This document shows positions 29,455 through 38,854 of a stretch of DNA of 64,000 bases, piece by piece; positions within the stretch are counted from its first letter, which is position 1, and each line of letters begins with the position of its first letter. The stretch comes from Chlorobiota bacterium (GTDB lineage Bacteria; Bacteroidota; Chlorobiia; Chlorobiales; Chlorobiaceae), in assembly GCA_016866305.1 (NCBI GenBank), contig VGMX01000001.1, positions 108,358 to 172,357 of the forward strand. The letters run 5' to 3'. The notes under the pieces are model-generated. The model searched no databases. It was not told the DNA's origin and saw nothing but the letters and a program-made list of their open reading frames with translations. The position numbers were made by a program, and so were the translations under genes.

Positions 29455-31395
29455 TTATTTATATGAGCGTTGTGACGGCCAGACCACATCGAACAGGAGA
29501 TCCTCCCGATGCATCGCCGCCGGATCGTTCCGCCCCCTGTACTCCCAGGCCGAGACAAAGGAAAACTCCTGGTCATTACGAAGCGCCTCACCATCCGGAG
29601 TCTGGTACTCCTCCCTGAAATGCCCTCCGCAGGACTCTTCGCGTTGCAGGGCGTCACGCACCATCAGTTCACCGAGTTCAAGAAAATCGGCAACCCTCCA
29701 CGCCTTTTCCAGTTCCGGATTGTACTCGTCAGGGCCTCCCGGAATCCGAACGTTCCGGTAATACTCCTCACGCAACTCCGGAATCTCAACAAGAGCCCGC
29801 TCAAGCCCCTTGCGGTTGCGTGCCATGCCGCAATACTCCCACATGAGACGACCAAGCTGACGGTGAAAGTGGTCAACCGACTGGCTCCCTCCGGTATTCT
29901 TCAACCGCAAGAGCCGCTCCCTCACCTGTTCCGCGGCAAGCGTGAACTCCGCGCTGTCGGGATCGAACCTCGGAGTATGGATTTCACCTGCAAGATAGTT
30001 GCCGATGGTTGCCGGAAGAATGAAATAGCCGTCCGCCAACCCCTGCATGAGCGCCGAAGCGCCAAGCCGGTTGGCCCCATGATCGGAAAAATTGCACTCG
30101 CCGATCGCGTAGAGACCGGGTACCGTCGTCATCAACTCGTAATCAACCCAGAGACCGCCCATGGTGTAATGCACTGCGGGATAGATCATCATCGGGGTCT
30201 CATAAGGGCTCGCGGCAACGATCTGTTCGTACATCTGGAACAGATTGCCGTAATTCGCATCGATGGCATCCCGTCCCTTCCGCTTGATGGCATCCGCAAA
30301 ATCAAGGAAAACCGCAACACCCGTAGTGCTTACACCGTATCCGGCATCGCACCGTTCCTTGGCAGCACGTGAGGCGACATCTCTCGGAACCAGGTTCCCG
30401 AAAGCCGGATAACGCCGCTCAAGATAATAATCGCGATCCTGCTCCGGAATATCCGACGGATCGATCTCTTTCGAGCGCAGACGCTCGACATCCTTCCTGA
30501 ATGCCGGAACCCAGATCCTGCCGTCATTGCGAAGACTTTCACTCATCAGGGTCAGCTTCGACTGGAATTCGCCGTGAACCGGAATACAGGTCGGATGAAT
30601 CTGGGTAAAAGCCGGATTTGAGAAGAGCGCGCCACGCTTGTAAGCGCTCCATGCCGGGGTCACGTTGGAACCCATGGCGTTGGTGGAGAGAAAAAACACA
30701 TTCCCGTAACCGCCACTGGCAAGCACCACGGCATGAGCCGCATGGCGCTCTATCGCTCCGGTAACGAGATTGCGCACAACGATACCTCGTGCTTTTCCTT
30801 CGACAATGACGATGTCGAGCACATCGCGCCTGTTGTAAAGTTTGACGTTCCCGGCGGCTATCTGTCGGCTCAACGCGCTGTAGGTCCCGAGAAGCAACTG
30901 CTGTCCGGTCTGGCCTCGGGCATAGAAGGTTCGTGAAACCTGGGCTCCACCGAACGAACGGTTGGTCAGCAGGCCGCCATACTCCCTTGCAAATGGCACC
31001 CCCTGCGCCACACAGAGATCGATAATCTGGTTACTGACCTCGGCAAGGCGGTAGACATTGGCTTCGCGGGAACGGTAGTCTCCCCCCTTGATAGTATCGT
31101 AGAACAGACGGTAGACGCTGTCACCGTCGTTGGGATAGTTTTTCGCCGCATTGATGCCGCCCTGTGCTGCAATACTGTGCGCACGCCGAGGGGTATCCTG
31201 ATAACAGAAAACCTTGACGTTGTAACCGAGCTGGCCGAGTGTCGCTGCAGCGGAGGCCCCGGCAAGCCCGGTTCCCACAATAATGATATCGAGCTTCCGT
31301 TTGTTGTTCGGATTGACCAGCTTTGCTTTTGACCGGTAGGTGGTCCATTTTTCAGCTATCGGTCCTTCCGGAATTCCGGCATTGAGGCGCATCAT
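29455..31395 (-). CDS. frdA: Fumarate reductase / succinate dehydrogenase flavoprotein subunit
   Basis: Catalytic FAD subunit of complex II. The 646 residues include the dinucleotide fold [29 protein letters not shown], the covalent-FAD histidine region [17 protein letters not shown], the substrate-site block [32 protein letters not shown] and [40 protein letters not shown]. The longer B-type architecture, close to Bacteroides/Wolinella enzymes, matches a single cytochrome b subunit (FrdC) just upstream (28-bp gap). Confidence 0.94.
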   Translation of the reverse strand: MMRLNAGIPEGPIAEKWTTYRSKAKLVNPNNKRKLDIIIVGTGLAGASAAATLGQLGYNVKVFCYQDTPRRAHSIAAQGGINAAKNYPNDGDSVYRLFYDTIKGGDYRSREANVYRLAEVSNQIIDLCVAQGVPFAREYGGLLTNRSFGGAQVSRTFYARGQTGQQLLLGTYSALSRQIAAGNVKLYNRRDVLDIVIVEGKARGIVVRNLVTGAIERHAAHAVVLASGGYGNVFFLSTNAMGSNVTPAWSAYKRGALFSNPAFTQIHPTCIPVHGEFQSKLTLMSESLRNDGRIWVPAFRKDVERLRSKEIDPSDIPEQDRDYYLERRYPAFGNLVPRDVASRAAKERCDAGYGVSTTGVAVFLDFADAIKRKGRDAIDANYGNLFQMYEQIVAASPYETPMMIYPAVHYTMGGLWVDYELMTTVPGLYAIGECNFSDHGANRLGASALMQGLADGYFILPATIGNYLAGEIHTPRFDPDSAEFTLAAEQVRERLLRLKNTGGSQSVDHFHRQLGRLMWEYCGMARNRKGLERALVEIPELREEYYRNVRIPGGPDEYNPELEKAWRVADFLELGELMVRDALQREESCGGHFREEYQTPDGEALRNDQEFSFVSAWEYRGRNDPAAMHREDLLFDVVWPSQRSYK

Positions 31396-31423
31396 GAAAT
31401 AAGGGTTTTCAGCAATTGTTAAC

Positions 31424-32086
31424 TTATCTGAAAAGGATAAAATAGAGGGGAATCACCATAAAGCCCGCCGATACCGCCACGGAATAGATGGTGCCTGCAG
31501 CCTTGACCACCCCCATATAACGGCTGTGGTTCCAGCCCATGGTCTGGAATGCCGACTGTATGGCATGGTTGAGATGGAAACCGAGTGGCACGAAGCAGAA
31601 CATATAGAAAAGCGCATACCAGGTGTTCGAGAAAAGATACAGGGTCATCGCATAGAAGTCGTGAGCGCCTGTTCCTTCGGGAGGGGCAACAAGGCCGATC
31701 TTGACGAAGTAGTAATCGGAAAAATGCAGGACAAGGAAGAGGAGCACGACAATGCCGCTGTGCAGCATGTATTTCGACAGAAAGGAGGTTTCCGTTCGGT
31801 TGCCGACTTCATAGCCGACTGGTCTGGAGGCCCGGTTTTTTCCTGAAACAAGAAACCCGGTAACGATATGGATGAGAAATCCGGCAAAAAGAACGATTTC
31901 GAAAATCCTGATCAGGGGATTGGTCCCCATGAATGCCGCGGCGGCAGAAAAAGATCGCCCGCCATCATCCTTGAGAAGCAACAGATTGATGCCGAGATGC
32001 ACATCGAGAAAGGTAACGAGAAACAGTCCGGCAAGCGCCATCACCACCTTGTAGGTGATCGATGAATACTGCAATAACTTGTTCAT
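31424..32086 (-). CDS. frdC: Fumarate reductase / succinate dehydrogenase cytochrome b subunit
   Basis: Membrane anchor that binds haem and quinone for the frdAB subunits. The 220-residue protein has about five transmembrane helices, with candidate haem-ligand histidines in [43 protein letters not shown] and [21 protein letters not shown]. This is the single-subunit, di-haem b558 type. It is first in the frdCAB operon. A short CCGGA/TCCGG hairpin (32126-32139) lies upstream in the gap to the cyclase gene. Confidence 0.9.
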   Translation of the reverse strand: MNKLLQYSSITYKVVMALAGLFLVTFLDVHLGINLLLLKDDGGRSFSAAAAFMGTNPLIRIFEIVLFAGFLIHIVTGFLVSGKNRASRPVGYEVGNRTETSFLSKYMLHSGIVVLLFLVLHFSDYYFVKIGLVAPPEGTGAHDFYAMTLYLFSNTWYALFYMFCFVPLGFHLNHAIQSAFQTMGWNHSRYMGVVKAAGTIYSVAVSAGFMVIPLYFILFR

Positions 32087-32185
32087 ACAAAAATGATTCA
32101 GTGCATTGGAAAAGAACAGGTTACCGGAACACTCCGGCGATGAAAAGTACCATCATCTTTTGAAATTGCAAAATAAAACCGCGTT

Positions 32186-32839
32186 TCACCCCGTCACGGC
32201 AATTGCACGTACCGGCGCAGCCTCGGCACCTTCCAGCTTCAGCGGCACCGAGAAAAACATGAACTCCCTCCCGATGAGGCGATCTATCCGACAAAGGTTT
32301 TCAACCAGCACCAGGTTTCCTGCAAACAGCGCTTTATGCACCGGGAAAGACTTTGCGCCTGCGGCTTCAAACGAAACCATGTCGGCACCGATACCTTTCA
32401 GCCGGAAACCCGCAAGCCACTCCGCTGCCTCCGGAGTGAGCACCGGGTATCCTGAAAGATAGGCGTCGGTTCCCCAGTAGCGGCTCCACCCGGAGTGCAG
32501 CAGCACGAAATCAAGAGTTTCGATCAGCACCCTGAACGAGGCCATCTGCTGAAGGGTGATCGTTCCTTCCGCAGCGTCCTGCACGTCGATCACGGCTGCT
32601 CGGCCGACGAACCGGTCGATTCCGAAATCGTCAAGCGATCTGCCGCCCTGTAGCATATGAAGCGGAAGATCAACGTGTGTGCCTGTGTGCGATGAAAAAC
32701 TGATCATCCGCTCATTGAAACCGTCCTCCTCGATCGTGCAGATCGACCTGGATTCCGGTTGCGGCGTGCCCGGGTAGCAACTCATGCCACGACCAACCGT
32801 ACGGGAAAGGTCGATGATCTCCATGCCGGAAGCCGCCAT
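32186..32839 (-). CDS. Cyclase family protein (kynurenine-formamidase-like)
   Basis: Metal-dependent hydrolase of the cyclase/KynB fold. Of 217 residues, EIIDLSRTVGRGMSCYPGTPQPES and SSHTGTHVDLPLHMLQGGRSLDDFGIDRFVGRAAVIDV carry the HTGTHxDxPxH metal-binding signature. The rest (GIGADMVSFEA...FPVHKALFAGNLVLVENLCRID) is also typical. The substrate is unknown; no tryptophan-degradation gene is nearby. TGATG overlap couples it to the DHOD-like gene upstream, suggesting a shared pathway. Confidence 0.82.
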   Translation of the reverse strand: MAASGMEIIDLSRTVGRGMSCYPGTPQPESRSICTIEEDGFNERMISFSSHTGTHVDLPLHMLQGGRSLDDFGIDRFVGRAAVIDVQDAAEGTITLQQMASFRVLIETLDFVLLHSGWSRYWGTDAYLSGYPVLTPEAAEWLAGFRLKGIGADMVSFEAAGAKSFPVHKALFAGNLVLVENLCRIDRLIGREFMFFSVPLKLEGAEAAPVRAIAVTG

Positions 32840-33825
32840 CAGTGGATGCCCCCGAAATATTTCATGAACTGAACCCGTTCGTACACTGCAGGATTGCCGG
32901 CACGCGCCATGCTCATCTTGCCCACCAGATCGTCCACCGAAGAGAACATGTGCCGCTCCATATACTGCTCCAGTTCCGCAAGCATGATTCCGATCTCTCC
33001 AAGCCCTTTCCGGTAAAGCACGGAAGCGATCTCGACAGCCCGAGCACCGGCAAGCAACTGTTTGATCAGGGCCTTGCCGTCGTGGACGCCGGTCGAAGCC
33101 GCCAGGTCACAATGCACCCTGCCCGAGAGAATGGCAATCCAGCGCAGGGAGTGGTAGAAATCGGATGGAGAACTGAACACGCCGCTTGCCGTCACTTCGA
33201 ACGTTTCAATATCGAAATCGGGAGAAAAGAACCTGTTGAAAAGCACCAGCCCCCGGATCCCGGAACCCGACAACTTCACGGCTTCACTGCCGAGACTTGT
33301 GAAATAGCTGCTGATTTTCGCGGCAACGGGAATACGAACGAACCTCGATACGGTCTCCAGCACGTCGGCATAGACCCGCTCATTGTCAGCACTGCTTCTG
33401 CCTGGATCGGAAGGCAACACGAAAATGTTGATTTCCAGTCCGTCAGCCCCTGCTCTTTCGATCTCGGAGGCAAAAGCCATCCACTCTCCGTGCGAAACAC
33501 AGTTGATGCTTGCGATAACCGGAATATCGACCGCATCCTTGCACCGTTTGACGAGATCGAGATAGCCGGCAAGGGCATTACCCCTCGTGTACTCCCGTAT
33601 GTAATCTTCAGCCTGGGCGTAGTAGTATTGCTGTGCGTTCTCTGCCGCCGCCGAGCCGGTTTCAAGCAGGATCTGCTCTTCAAAGAGTGACTTCAGCACC
33701 ACGGCACCGGCCCCGTGTGCGGCGGCCGCGGTGACGTTCTCCAGGGTTCCTGTAAGACCCGAGCTTGCCACGATAACAGGGTTCCGGAGCTTCAGGCCCA
33801 TCCATGTCGTTGAAATATCTGCCAT
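32839..33825 (-). CDS. Dihydroorotate dehydrogenase-like flavoprotein
   Basis: FMN-type TIM-barrel oxidoreductase related to class 1 dihydroorotate dehydrogenases. The 328 residues begin MADISTTWMGLKLRNPVIVASSGLTGTLENVTAAAAHGAGAVVLKSLFEEQI. They contain IPVIASINCVSHGEWMAFASEIERAGADGLEINIFV, with a serine (NCVS) near the usual catalytic position, and DLAASTGVHDGKALIKQLLAGARAVEIASVLYRKG. Such DHOD-like proteins often occur beside pyruvate:ferredoxin or anaerobic genes and are not the main PyrD; the true reaction is unknown. It is translationally coupled to the cyclase gene. Confidence 0.8.
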   Translation of the reverse strand: MADISTTWMGLKLRNPVIVASSGLTGTLENVTAAAAHGAGAVVLKSLFEEQILLETGSAAAENAQQYYYAQAEDYIREYTRGNALAGYLDLVKRCKDAVDIPVIASINCVSHGEWMAFASEIERAGADGLEINIFVLPSDPGRSSADNERVYADVLETVSRFVRIPVAAKISSYFTSLGSEAVKLSGSGIRGLVLFNRFFSPDFDIETFEVTASGVFSSPSDFYHSLRWIAILSGRVHCDLAASTGVHDGKALIKQLLAGARAVEIASVLYRKGLGEIGIMLAELEQYMERHMFSSVDDLVGKMSMARAGNPAVYERVQFMKYFGGIH

Positions 33826-34008
33826 AATGATTGCCTTGTTTGCTTGTCAGCGAATCGCTCTTCAGCATGCTTCTACCGTAAAGCTAAGAAAGAAAGTGCT
33901 GACCTGCACAGGAAAACGGAACCTGTCCGGCAGAACAGCGTCATCATGGCCTGTAAACGGAATTATTGCCTGCTCAGCCCCGTTTCATGTATGAAAAAGA
34001 ATCCGGTA

Positions 34009-34443
34009 ATGAACATTCTGCACAAAATCATTATCAACCGACCGTTGGCGGAGGTGTCTGCATATCTTTCCGATATAGCCAACGACCGCATATGGCAGGA
34101 GGACGTGCTGGAGTCGGCGATCACCACTTCCGGACCGGTGGGGGTGGGAACTGCAGGCTACGAGGTGCGCTCGGTGCTGGGCTTTCCGATGCGTACCGAA
34201 TGGGTGGTTACGGCTTATGTACCGGAACGGCTGCTGCGTTTCGAAAGTACGGCAAGTGCCATACCGTATGAAGGCGTTATGGAATTCGAGAGCGACGGGA
34301 GCGGCACCCGGCTCACCTACGCATTTGCCACCAAGGCCGATGGCCTGGCGCGGCTCATTGACCCGCTGATGGAGTGGTTCTTTGGCTTCCGGTTCAGGGC
34401 GAACCTTGAAAACCTCAAGGAAATCCTTGAAAAACGCCCCTGA
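34009..34443 (+). CDS. SRPBCC family protein
   Basis: Small START/Bet v1-like fold protein of about 144 residues, function unknown. The start MNILHKIIINRPLAEVSAYLSDIANDRIW is chosen because the domain begins there; ATG at 33991 (MKKNPV...) is an equally possible start since neither has a clear Shine-Dalgarno site. TTSGPVGVGTAGYEVRSVLGFPMRTEWVVTAYVPERLLRFEST and GTRLTYAFATKADGLARLIDPLMEWFFGFRFRANLENLKEILEK are typical of polyketide-cyclase/dehydrase-like SRPBCC proteins. It is divergent from the DHOD-like gene and convergent with the phosphatase gene. Confidence 0.75.
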   Translation: MNILHKIIINRPLAEVSAYLSDIANDRIWQEDVLESAITTSGPVGVGTAGYEVRSVLGFPMRTEWVVTAYVPERLLRFESTASAIPYEGVMEFESDGSGTRLTYAFATKADGLARLIDPLMEWFFGFRFRANLENLKEILEKRP

Positions 34444-34461
34444 TCGACCTCCGGGCAATTC

Positions 34462-35919
34462 TCATTGCCGACTGCCGAACCGGGCGAGCCGTATGAGCTT
34501 TTCGGCAATACCGGTATTGTCGTAGCTTCCGCCGAACGCTTCCGCACCCGCGCCTATCGCGAAAACCGGTACGGGAACCGCGGTATGTGCATTGCTTGTC
34601 CAGCCGATTCCGGCCCTTGAATTCAGCATGCGGGTTACCGCGACCGCGAAAGCATCAGCCCCGCCATAGCGCTCTTCACGGGGTTTGGTGCCGACCCCGC
34701 CTGACGGATATGCAGCCCTGAGCATACCGCGCTCCTGCCGGGAAAGCGCCAGCAGAGAATCGGTCTGCCCGTCGCCGAGACCGTAATAGACCCTCACGCT
34801 GTCCATCACCATCGAAAAGGTGACCTTGCCGCTTTTTTCCCATGCCCCGACCTTTTCGGAAAAGCGCTGCAGCGAAACCTTCTGGCGGCGCAACAGCGAC
34901 AGCCGCGTTTCATATCCCCGCGCAGCGTTGCCGAGCGACAGGCCGCCGCACTCATGGTCGGCAGTTACGACAATTAGCGTTTCTTTCGGATGGAGACGAT
35001 AAAATGATATCGCCCCGGCAATGGCATCGTCGAAAGCCACGATATCGTGGGCTGCGGCAGCAGCATCGTTGGCGTGGCATGCCCAGTCGATCTTTCCGCC
35101 CTCGACCATCATGAAAAATCCGTCGGGGTTGTCAAGCAGCCTGATTCCCTGGCGGGTGAACTCGGCGAGGGAAAGTTCATCTCCCTCCCGATCCATGGCG
35201 TAACTCATGGCCGCCTTGTCGTCGTACCCGGTATATGCCCAGCATCGGGTTGCCGGATTTACGGCATGCAATTCTTCACGTCCGGCCCTCACGCGGTAGC
35301 CGGCGGTTTTCATGACTGCCGGAATGTCAGGCATTGATGCTCCGTGCTTCATGCGTTTGGAGGGAAAATCCCCTTCGGCATAGCCTCCACCGAAATAGTC
35401 GAAACCGCTTGCAGCCATCTGCACGGCGATGTCATGGTAGTTCCCTCTCCCGGCATGGTGCGCGTAAAAACATGCCGGGGTCGCGTTGTCGATCCCCACG
35501 CTCGATACGATGCCAACACGCATGCCGTGCCGCTTCGCCATTTCGGCGATGGTCCGGAGGGTGTCCCGGTGGTTGCTGTGCATGGATATCGTACCTATCG
35601 AGGTCTTGAAACCGGTCGCCAGCGCCGTTCCTGCGGCCCCCGAATCCGTGATATGGCGGTTTTCGGCATGGGTGGAAATCATGCCGGTTACCGGAAAGCG
35701 CGTCATGGCCAGCACCCTTCCCGAGTCGAGCAGGGCGCTGGCAAGCCCGACCTGGGCCGGACCCATGCCGTCGCCGATGAAAAGAAAAAGATATTTCGGC
35801 CGTGATGAAGAATACGCTCCCGGCGCCTGCGATTCCCTGCTTCCGGAACAGGCCGCCAGAAGAACAATCAGAAAATTCAGTACCAGGGCTCTGGCTTTTC
35901 GGCCGGCAATAACGTACAT
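34462..35919 (-). CDS. Alkaline phosphatase (PhoA family), lipoprotein
   Basis: Zinc phosphomonoesterase releasing phosphate outside the cytoplasm. AGGAG sits seven bases before the ATG at 35919, giving MYVIAGRKARALVLNFLIVLLAACSGS, a lipoprotein signal with lipobox LAAC; the tracked start is further upstream. YLFLFIGDGMGPAQ, ITDSGAAGTALATGFKT (catalytic serine), MMVEGGKIDWACHANDAAAA and VVTADHECGGLSLG give the metal-site residues. C-terminal SNAHTAVPVPVFAIGAGAEAFGG completes the fold. About 485 residues. No Pho-regulon neighbours are visible. Confidence 0.9.
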   Translation of the reverse strand: MYVIAGRKARALVLNFLIVLLAACSGSRESQAPGAYSSSRPKYLFLFIGDGMGPAQVGLASALLDSGRVLAMTRFPVTGMISTHAENRHITDSGAAGTALATGFKTSIGTISMHSNHRDTLRTIAEMAKRHGMRVGIVSSVGIDNATPACFYAHHAGRGNYHDIAVQMAASGFDYFGGGYAEGDFPSKRMKHGASMPDIPAVMKTAGYRVRAGREELHAVNPATRCWAYTGYDDKAAMSYAMDREGDELSLAEFTRQGIRLLDNPDGFFMMVEGGKIDWACHANDAAAAAHDIVAFDDAIAGAISFYRLHPKETLIVVTADHECGGLSLGNAARGYETRLSLLRRQKVSLQRFSEKVGAWEKSGKVTFSMVMDSVRVYYGLGDGQTDSLLALSRQERGMLRAAYPSGGVGTKPREERYGGADAFAVAVTRMLNSRAGIGWTSNAHTAVPVPVFAIGAGAEAFGGSYDNTGIAEKLIRLARFGSRQ

Positions 35920-35953
35920 GGCCATACTCCTGCTGTAGGGTTGCTGCAAACAA

Positions 35954-35979
35954 GAAAGGTGGCAATCATACCACCTTTC
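35954..35979 (-). terminator. Hairpin between the PagL-like gene and the alkaline phosphatase gene
   Basis: A perfect 9-bp inverted repeat (GAAAGGTGG / CCACCTTTC) with an 8-base loop, 60 bp beyond the stop of the PagL-like gene. On the minus strand it is followed by a weak T-rich run, so it could end that transcript. Confidence 0.55.
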
Positions 35980-36038
35980 AAGATAGGAATCTCAACCAAT
36001 TCCGGTTGTTACAGATCCGTTACATCAGCAAACCTCTC

Positions 36039-36648
36039 TCAGTACAGCCAGGAGATACCGACTACGATGGCGTTGGAATTGATACCGTCGTTTGAGCGAT
36101 CGGCAATGCCGGCATGGGAGATATGCCGCCAGCGGTAACCGCCGAAAATCGCCTTGTCCGAAGCGAACCGGTACTGCAGACCCGCCCCGATCTGGTCGAG
36201 AAAGTTGAATCCGGCCTTGCCCTGCTCGGCGGTGTCGATGCTGTAGAACATGGGTGCGGCGCTTGCTTCGAAAAACAGGTCAACCGGACGGGCCACTTCA
36301 TGCAGGTACCGTATACCGAAACCGCATCCGGCCTCAATACCATCCCTGGAGCCGGAAACCGCATTCAGAAAGGGCTCGAGCGTAAACTGCATGGTGCTCT
36401 TGCTTCCCTGAATGCCGAACAGGCTGTTGGCGTTGAACCCGAAGCGGACGAATGCGGGGTAGATCGACTGGCTGCCGCCTTCACCGTTCAGCGTAGCCCA
36501 GGCATAACCGGTTCCTATACCGATTTCATTGAGAAAAAGCCCGCGTTTCTCCTCACCAGGCAGGGGCTCGGCAGAAAGAGAAGCTGCCGGAAAGACAAAG
36601 ACACATTGCCAGAAAAAGGCAAAGCCGGTGTAAAGTACGGTGGTTCAT
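36039..36648 (-). pseudogene. Lipid A 3-O-deacylase (PagL-like), frameshifted in the signal peptide
   Basis: Outer-membrane lipid A deacylase remnant or sequencing artefact. The ATG at 36648 begins a signal peptide (MNHRTLHRLCLFLAMCLCLSG) that stops after 31 codons, while the mature part continues in another frame without its own ATG: LSAEPLPGEEKRGLFLNEIGIGTGYAW, down to the tracked 117-residue ORF. Removing one base of the CC near 36587-36591 would join them as a normal signal peptide with AASLSA cleavage. The C-terminal RWRHISHAGIADRSNDGIN matches the PagL His-x-Ser active-site block. It needs read-level confirmation; if real the gene is inactive. Confidence 0.7.
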
Positions 36649-36667
36649 GGTGAACTGGTTGTTATGG

Positions 36668-37459
36668 TTAAGAATGATACCTACAGGGTGATGCAGTGGC
36701 AGACGTAAGTCTGCCCGAAACAAACGCAAGCACGGTCCGCATGGCCAGCTCACGCTCGCAGTCGCAGAAAAGCTGGTGTTCGGAGTGCTCAAGCCAGAAG
36801 ACCGATTTCTCCTCCGGAGCCGTACCCGCAAGAGCGCAGAGCATTGCCACACTATCGGACAATACGGTAGTCTCGTGACGGTTCTGCAACACCAGCAGCG
36901 GGACGTGAACCTCTGCAAGCACCGGGGGCATCGAACGGATCAGTTCGAAAAGCGAAAGGATGGCATCGGTCGGTGCCCACGCATAGAGGCCGGGACAATC
37001 AAGATGGTCCGTTCCGGCAAAAACCGGCTTGAGACCCCACCGTTTGACAAGCGCAGAGAGCCAGACCGACATGAAGTGCAGCGGGCGTCCGGGAGCAAGC
37101 AGCGAAGAAAGCCGCAGCGCCGGGGCGGCAAGCACCAGGGAATCGACGGTTCCGGGGTAACGTGCGGCAAGATGCAGAGCAAGAAGCGCCCCCATGCTAT
37201 GACCGACGATAACAATCCTTGCTGCCTCTTCGGCAAGCTGTCTGCAGGCTGCATCGACATCGGCGAGCCATTCATGAAAGGTGACGCCTCTTAGTGCCTC
37301 GGGTGAGATCGCTCCATGACCACGAAGCAGAGGAATGCTGACGGGCAGACCCATGGCTTTTAACGGCGCTTCAAGAATTGCAACGCTCTCGGGCGTTGCC
37401 GTGAAGCCGTGAATGAGCAGAACGCCTATGGAAACTCTCGATGGCTGTGTTTGCCTCAT
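36668..37459 (-). CDS. Alpha/beta hydrolase (esterase/monoacylglycerol-lipase-like)
   Basis: Probable carboxylesterase of 263 residues. IGVLLIHGFTATPESVAILEAPLKAMGLPVSIPLLRGHG has the HGF oxyanion motif, IVIVGHSMGALLALHLA holds the nucleophile in GHSMG, and LEHSEHQLFCDCERE supplies the likely histidine. The architecture is that of Est30/YvaK-type carboxylesterases. It lies 19 bp upstream of the PagL-like gene on the same strand, so both may have formed a lipid-related unit; this is inference. No signal peptide is visible, so it should be cytoplasmic. Confidence 0.82.
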   Translation of the reverse strand: MRQTQPSRVSIGVLLIHGFTATPESVAILEAPLKAMGLPVSIPLLRGHGAISPEALRGVTFHEWLADVDAACRQLAEEAARIVIVGHSMGALLALHLAARYPGTVDSLVLAAPALRLSSLLAPGRPLHFMSVWLSALVKRWGLKPVFAGTDHLDCPGLYAWAPTDAILSLFELIRSMPPVLAEVHVPLLVLQNRHETTVLSDSVAMLCALAGTAPEEKSVFWLEHSEHQLFCDCERELAMRTVLAFVSGRLTSATASPCRYHS

Positions 37460-37671
37460 GCTGAATACAGAAAAAACCCAAAGCCGCGGCCCCTGGAGAC
37501 AGTTTCCGCCTGAACCCTCAATGCGGAATATAGCGCCCTGTACGGAATTTTCTTCCTAAATGGCTATTATTAGAGGATTGGTACTCCTGCCGCCCCCCAA
37601 ACCGTTCCGGACGCGGAGCGGGCATGCGGGGACGGGGGCGCATCCTGTGAACACAAGAAAGGAGATAAACA

Positions 37672-38178
37672 ATGGTGCGAAGGACGCTCTTGACCATGCT
37701 TGGTATTGCCGCCATCGGGCTCAGTTCCTGTTCGACCAGCCGCGGTCCGGTTTCCACAGACGGCAGGCTGCTTTCACCGGAAGAAGCCTACCGGCTCGGA
37801 AAGCTCAAGAACAAACCCTATGTCATCAACGGCAGGCTCTACGTGCCGATGCAGTACGAGGAAACCAAGGGGTACCAGGAAACCGGCATTGCATCATGGT
37901 ACGGCCAGGAAACCCTTGACCAGCATAACAATCAGCCGACCGCATACGGAGAAACCTTCCGCCCGGACAAACCGAGCGCCGCACACAAATACCTTCCGCT
38001 TCCGGCTGTTGTCCGGGTAACCAACCTTGAGAACAACAGTTCGATTGTTGTCAGGGTTAACGACCGAGGGCCGTTCGTTGACGATCGGGTAATCGACCTC
38101 TCTGCCGAAGCCGCCAAACAGCTCGGATTCCATGCAAAAGGCACTGCAAGGGTGAAAGTGGAAGTGCTCAATAAATAA
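37672..38178 (+). CDS. rlpA: Septal ring lytic transglycosylase RlpA-like lipoprotein
   Basis: Lipoprotein with a double-psi beta-barrel (DPBB) domain, probably cleaving denuded glycan strands at division sites. AAGGAG is well placed before ATG 37672. The signal ends at lipobox LSSC. TGIASWYGQETLDQHNNQPTAYGETFRPDKPSAAHKYLPLPAVVRVTNLENNSSIVVRVNDRGPFVDDRVIDLSAEAAKQLGF is the complete DPBB core, including the GxASWYG and VNDRGPF motifs. The 168-residue product lacks a SPOR domain, unlike E. coli RlpA. Confidence 0.88.
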   Translation: MVRRTLLTMLGIAAIGLSSCSTSRGPVSTDGRLLSPEEAYRLGKLKNKPYVINGRLYVPMQYEETKGYQETGIASWYGQETLDQHNNQPTAYGETFRPDKPSAAHKYLPLPAVVRVTNLENNSSIVVRVNDRGPFVDDRVIDLSAEAAKQLGFHAKGTARVKVEVLNK

Positions 38179-38204
38179 CGCGGGAAACAGAGCGGGACAA
38201 TGCG

Positions 38205-38243
38205 GCCGATCGAGGATCACCCCACGGAAGATCCTCGATCGGC
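38205..38243. terminator. Long perfect hairpin downstream of rlpA
   Basis: A perfect 14-bp inverted repeat (GCCGATCGAGGATC / GATCCTCGATCGGC) with an 11-base loop starts 26 bases after the rlpA stop. No T tract follows on either strand, so it is not a classic intrinsic terminator; it may stabilise or process the 3' end, or be a dispersed repeat unit. Confidence 0.5.
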
Positions 38244-38366
38244 ATGACGACCTGCAGTCCGGCCTTCCTTATCAAAAAATCACGTTTCTGGAGATCTCTG
38301 CCGATATCAGGTTGACCGTTCTCTTGTTTTCGATATGACCTCCAAAGGCACCGGTTTGATAACAGC

Positions 38367-38854
38367 TCAGCCCTGCGTCATGAATGCCTCGTGAAATGCG
38401 ACGCTTCCCAGCGGCACGTTGCCATCGAACGAAAGTGCAAAAAAAACCTCCGGCGGGACGCCTTCCATACCGAGTCCAGCAGGATTCACGAAGCCGAACT
38501 TCCGGTAATATTCAGGATGTCCGACAAGGCAGCAACCATGCGCATCGAGCGATTTCAACCTTGCAAGCCCCTCCCCGATCAATGCCTTGCCGATTCCCTG
38601 TTGCTGCAACTCCGGAACTACCGATACCGGACCAGCCCCCGGTGCCGTCCGACATACTCACCGGCGAAAAAGCGATATGGCCGACAATGCGCCCGTCGAG
38701 TTCCGCCACGAGGGAAACCGAGAACACTCCCGCTTCGCGCAGCGCTCCGATCACGAACTGTTCGGTATGGTCGCTGACCTCGAGTGTTCTGAAGGCCTCG
38801 ATGGTGAAATCGGTTATCGCTGCTGTATCGCCGGGTTGCTCTTCCCTGATTGCT
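38367..38854 (-). pseudogene. GNAT family N-acetyltransferase, disrupted
   Basis: Broken acetyltransferase. The N-terminal half reads IREEQPGDTAAITDFTIEAFRTLEVSDHTEQFVIGALREAGVFSVSLVAELDGRIVGHIAFSPVSMSDGTG. The C-terminal half continues in the next frame as GAGPVSVVPELQQQGIGKALIGEGLARLKSLDAHGCCLVGHPEYYRKFGFVNPAGL, containing the acetyl-CoA QxxGIG motif. The switch falls in a run of five G near 38640, one base too many. No start codon remains: at about 38855 the reading frame runs straight into a fic fragment copied from elsewhere. YhbS-like GNAT proteins are the nearest family I recognise. Confidence 0.8.
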
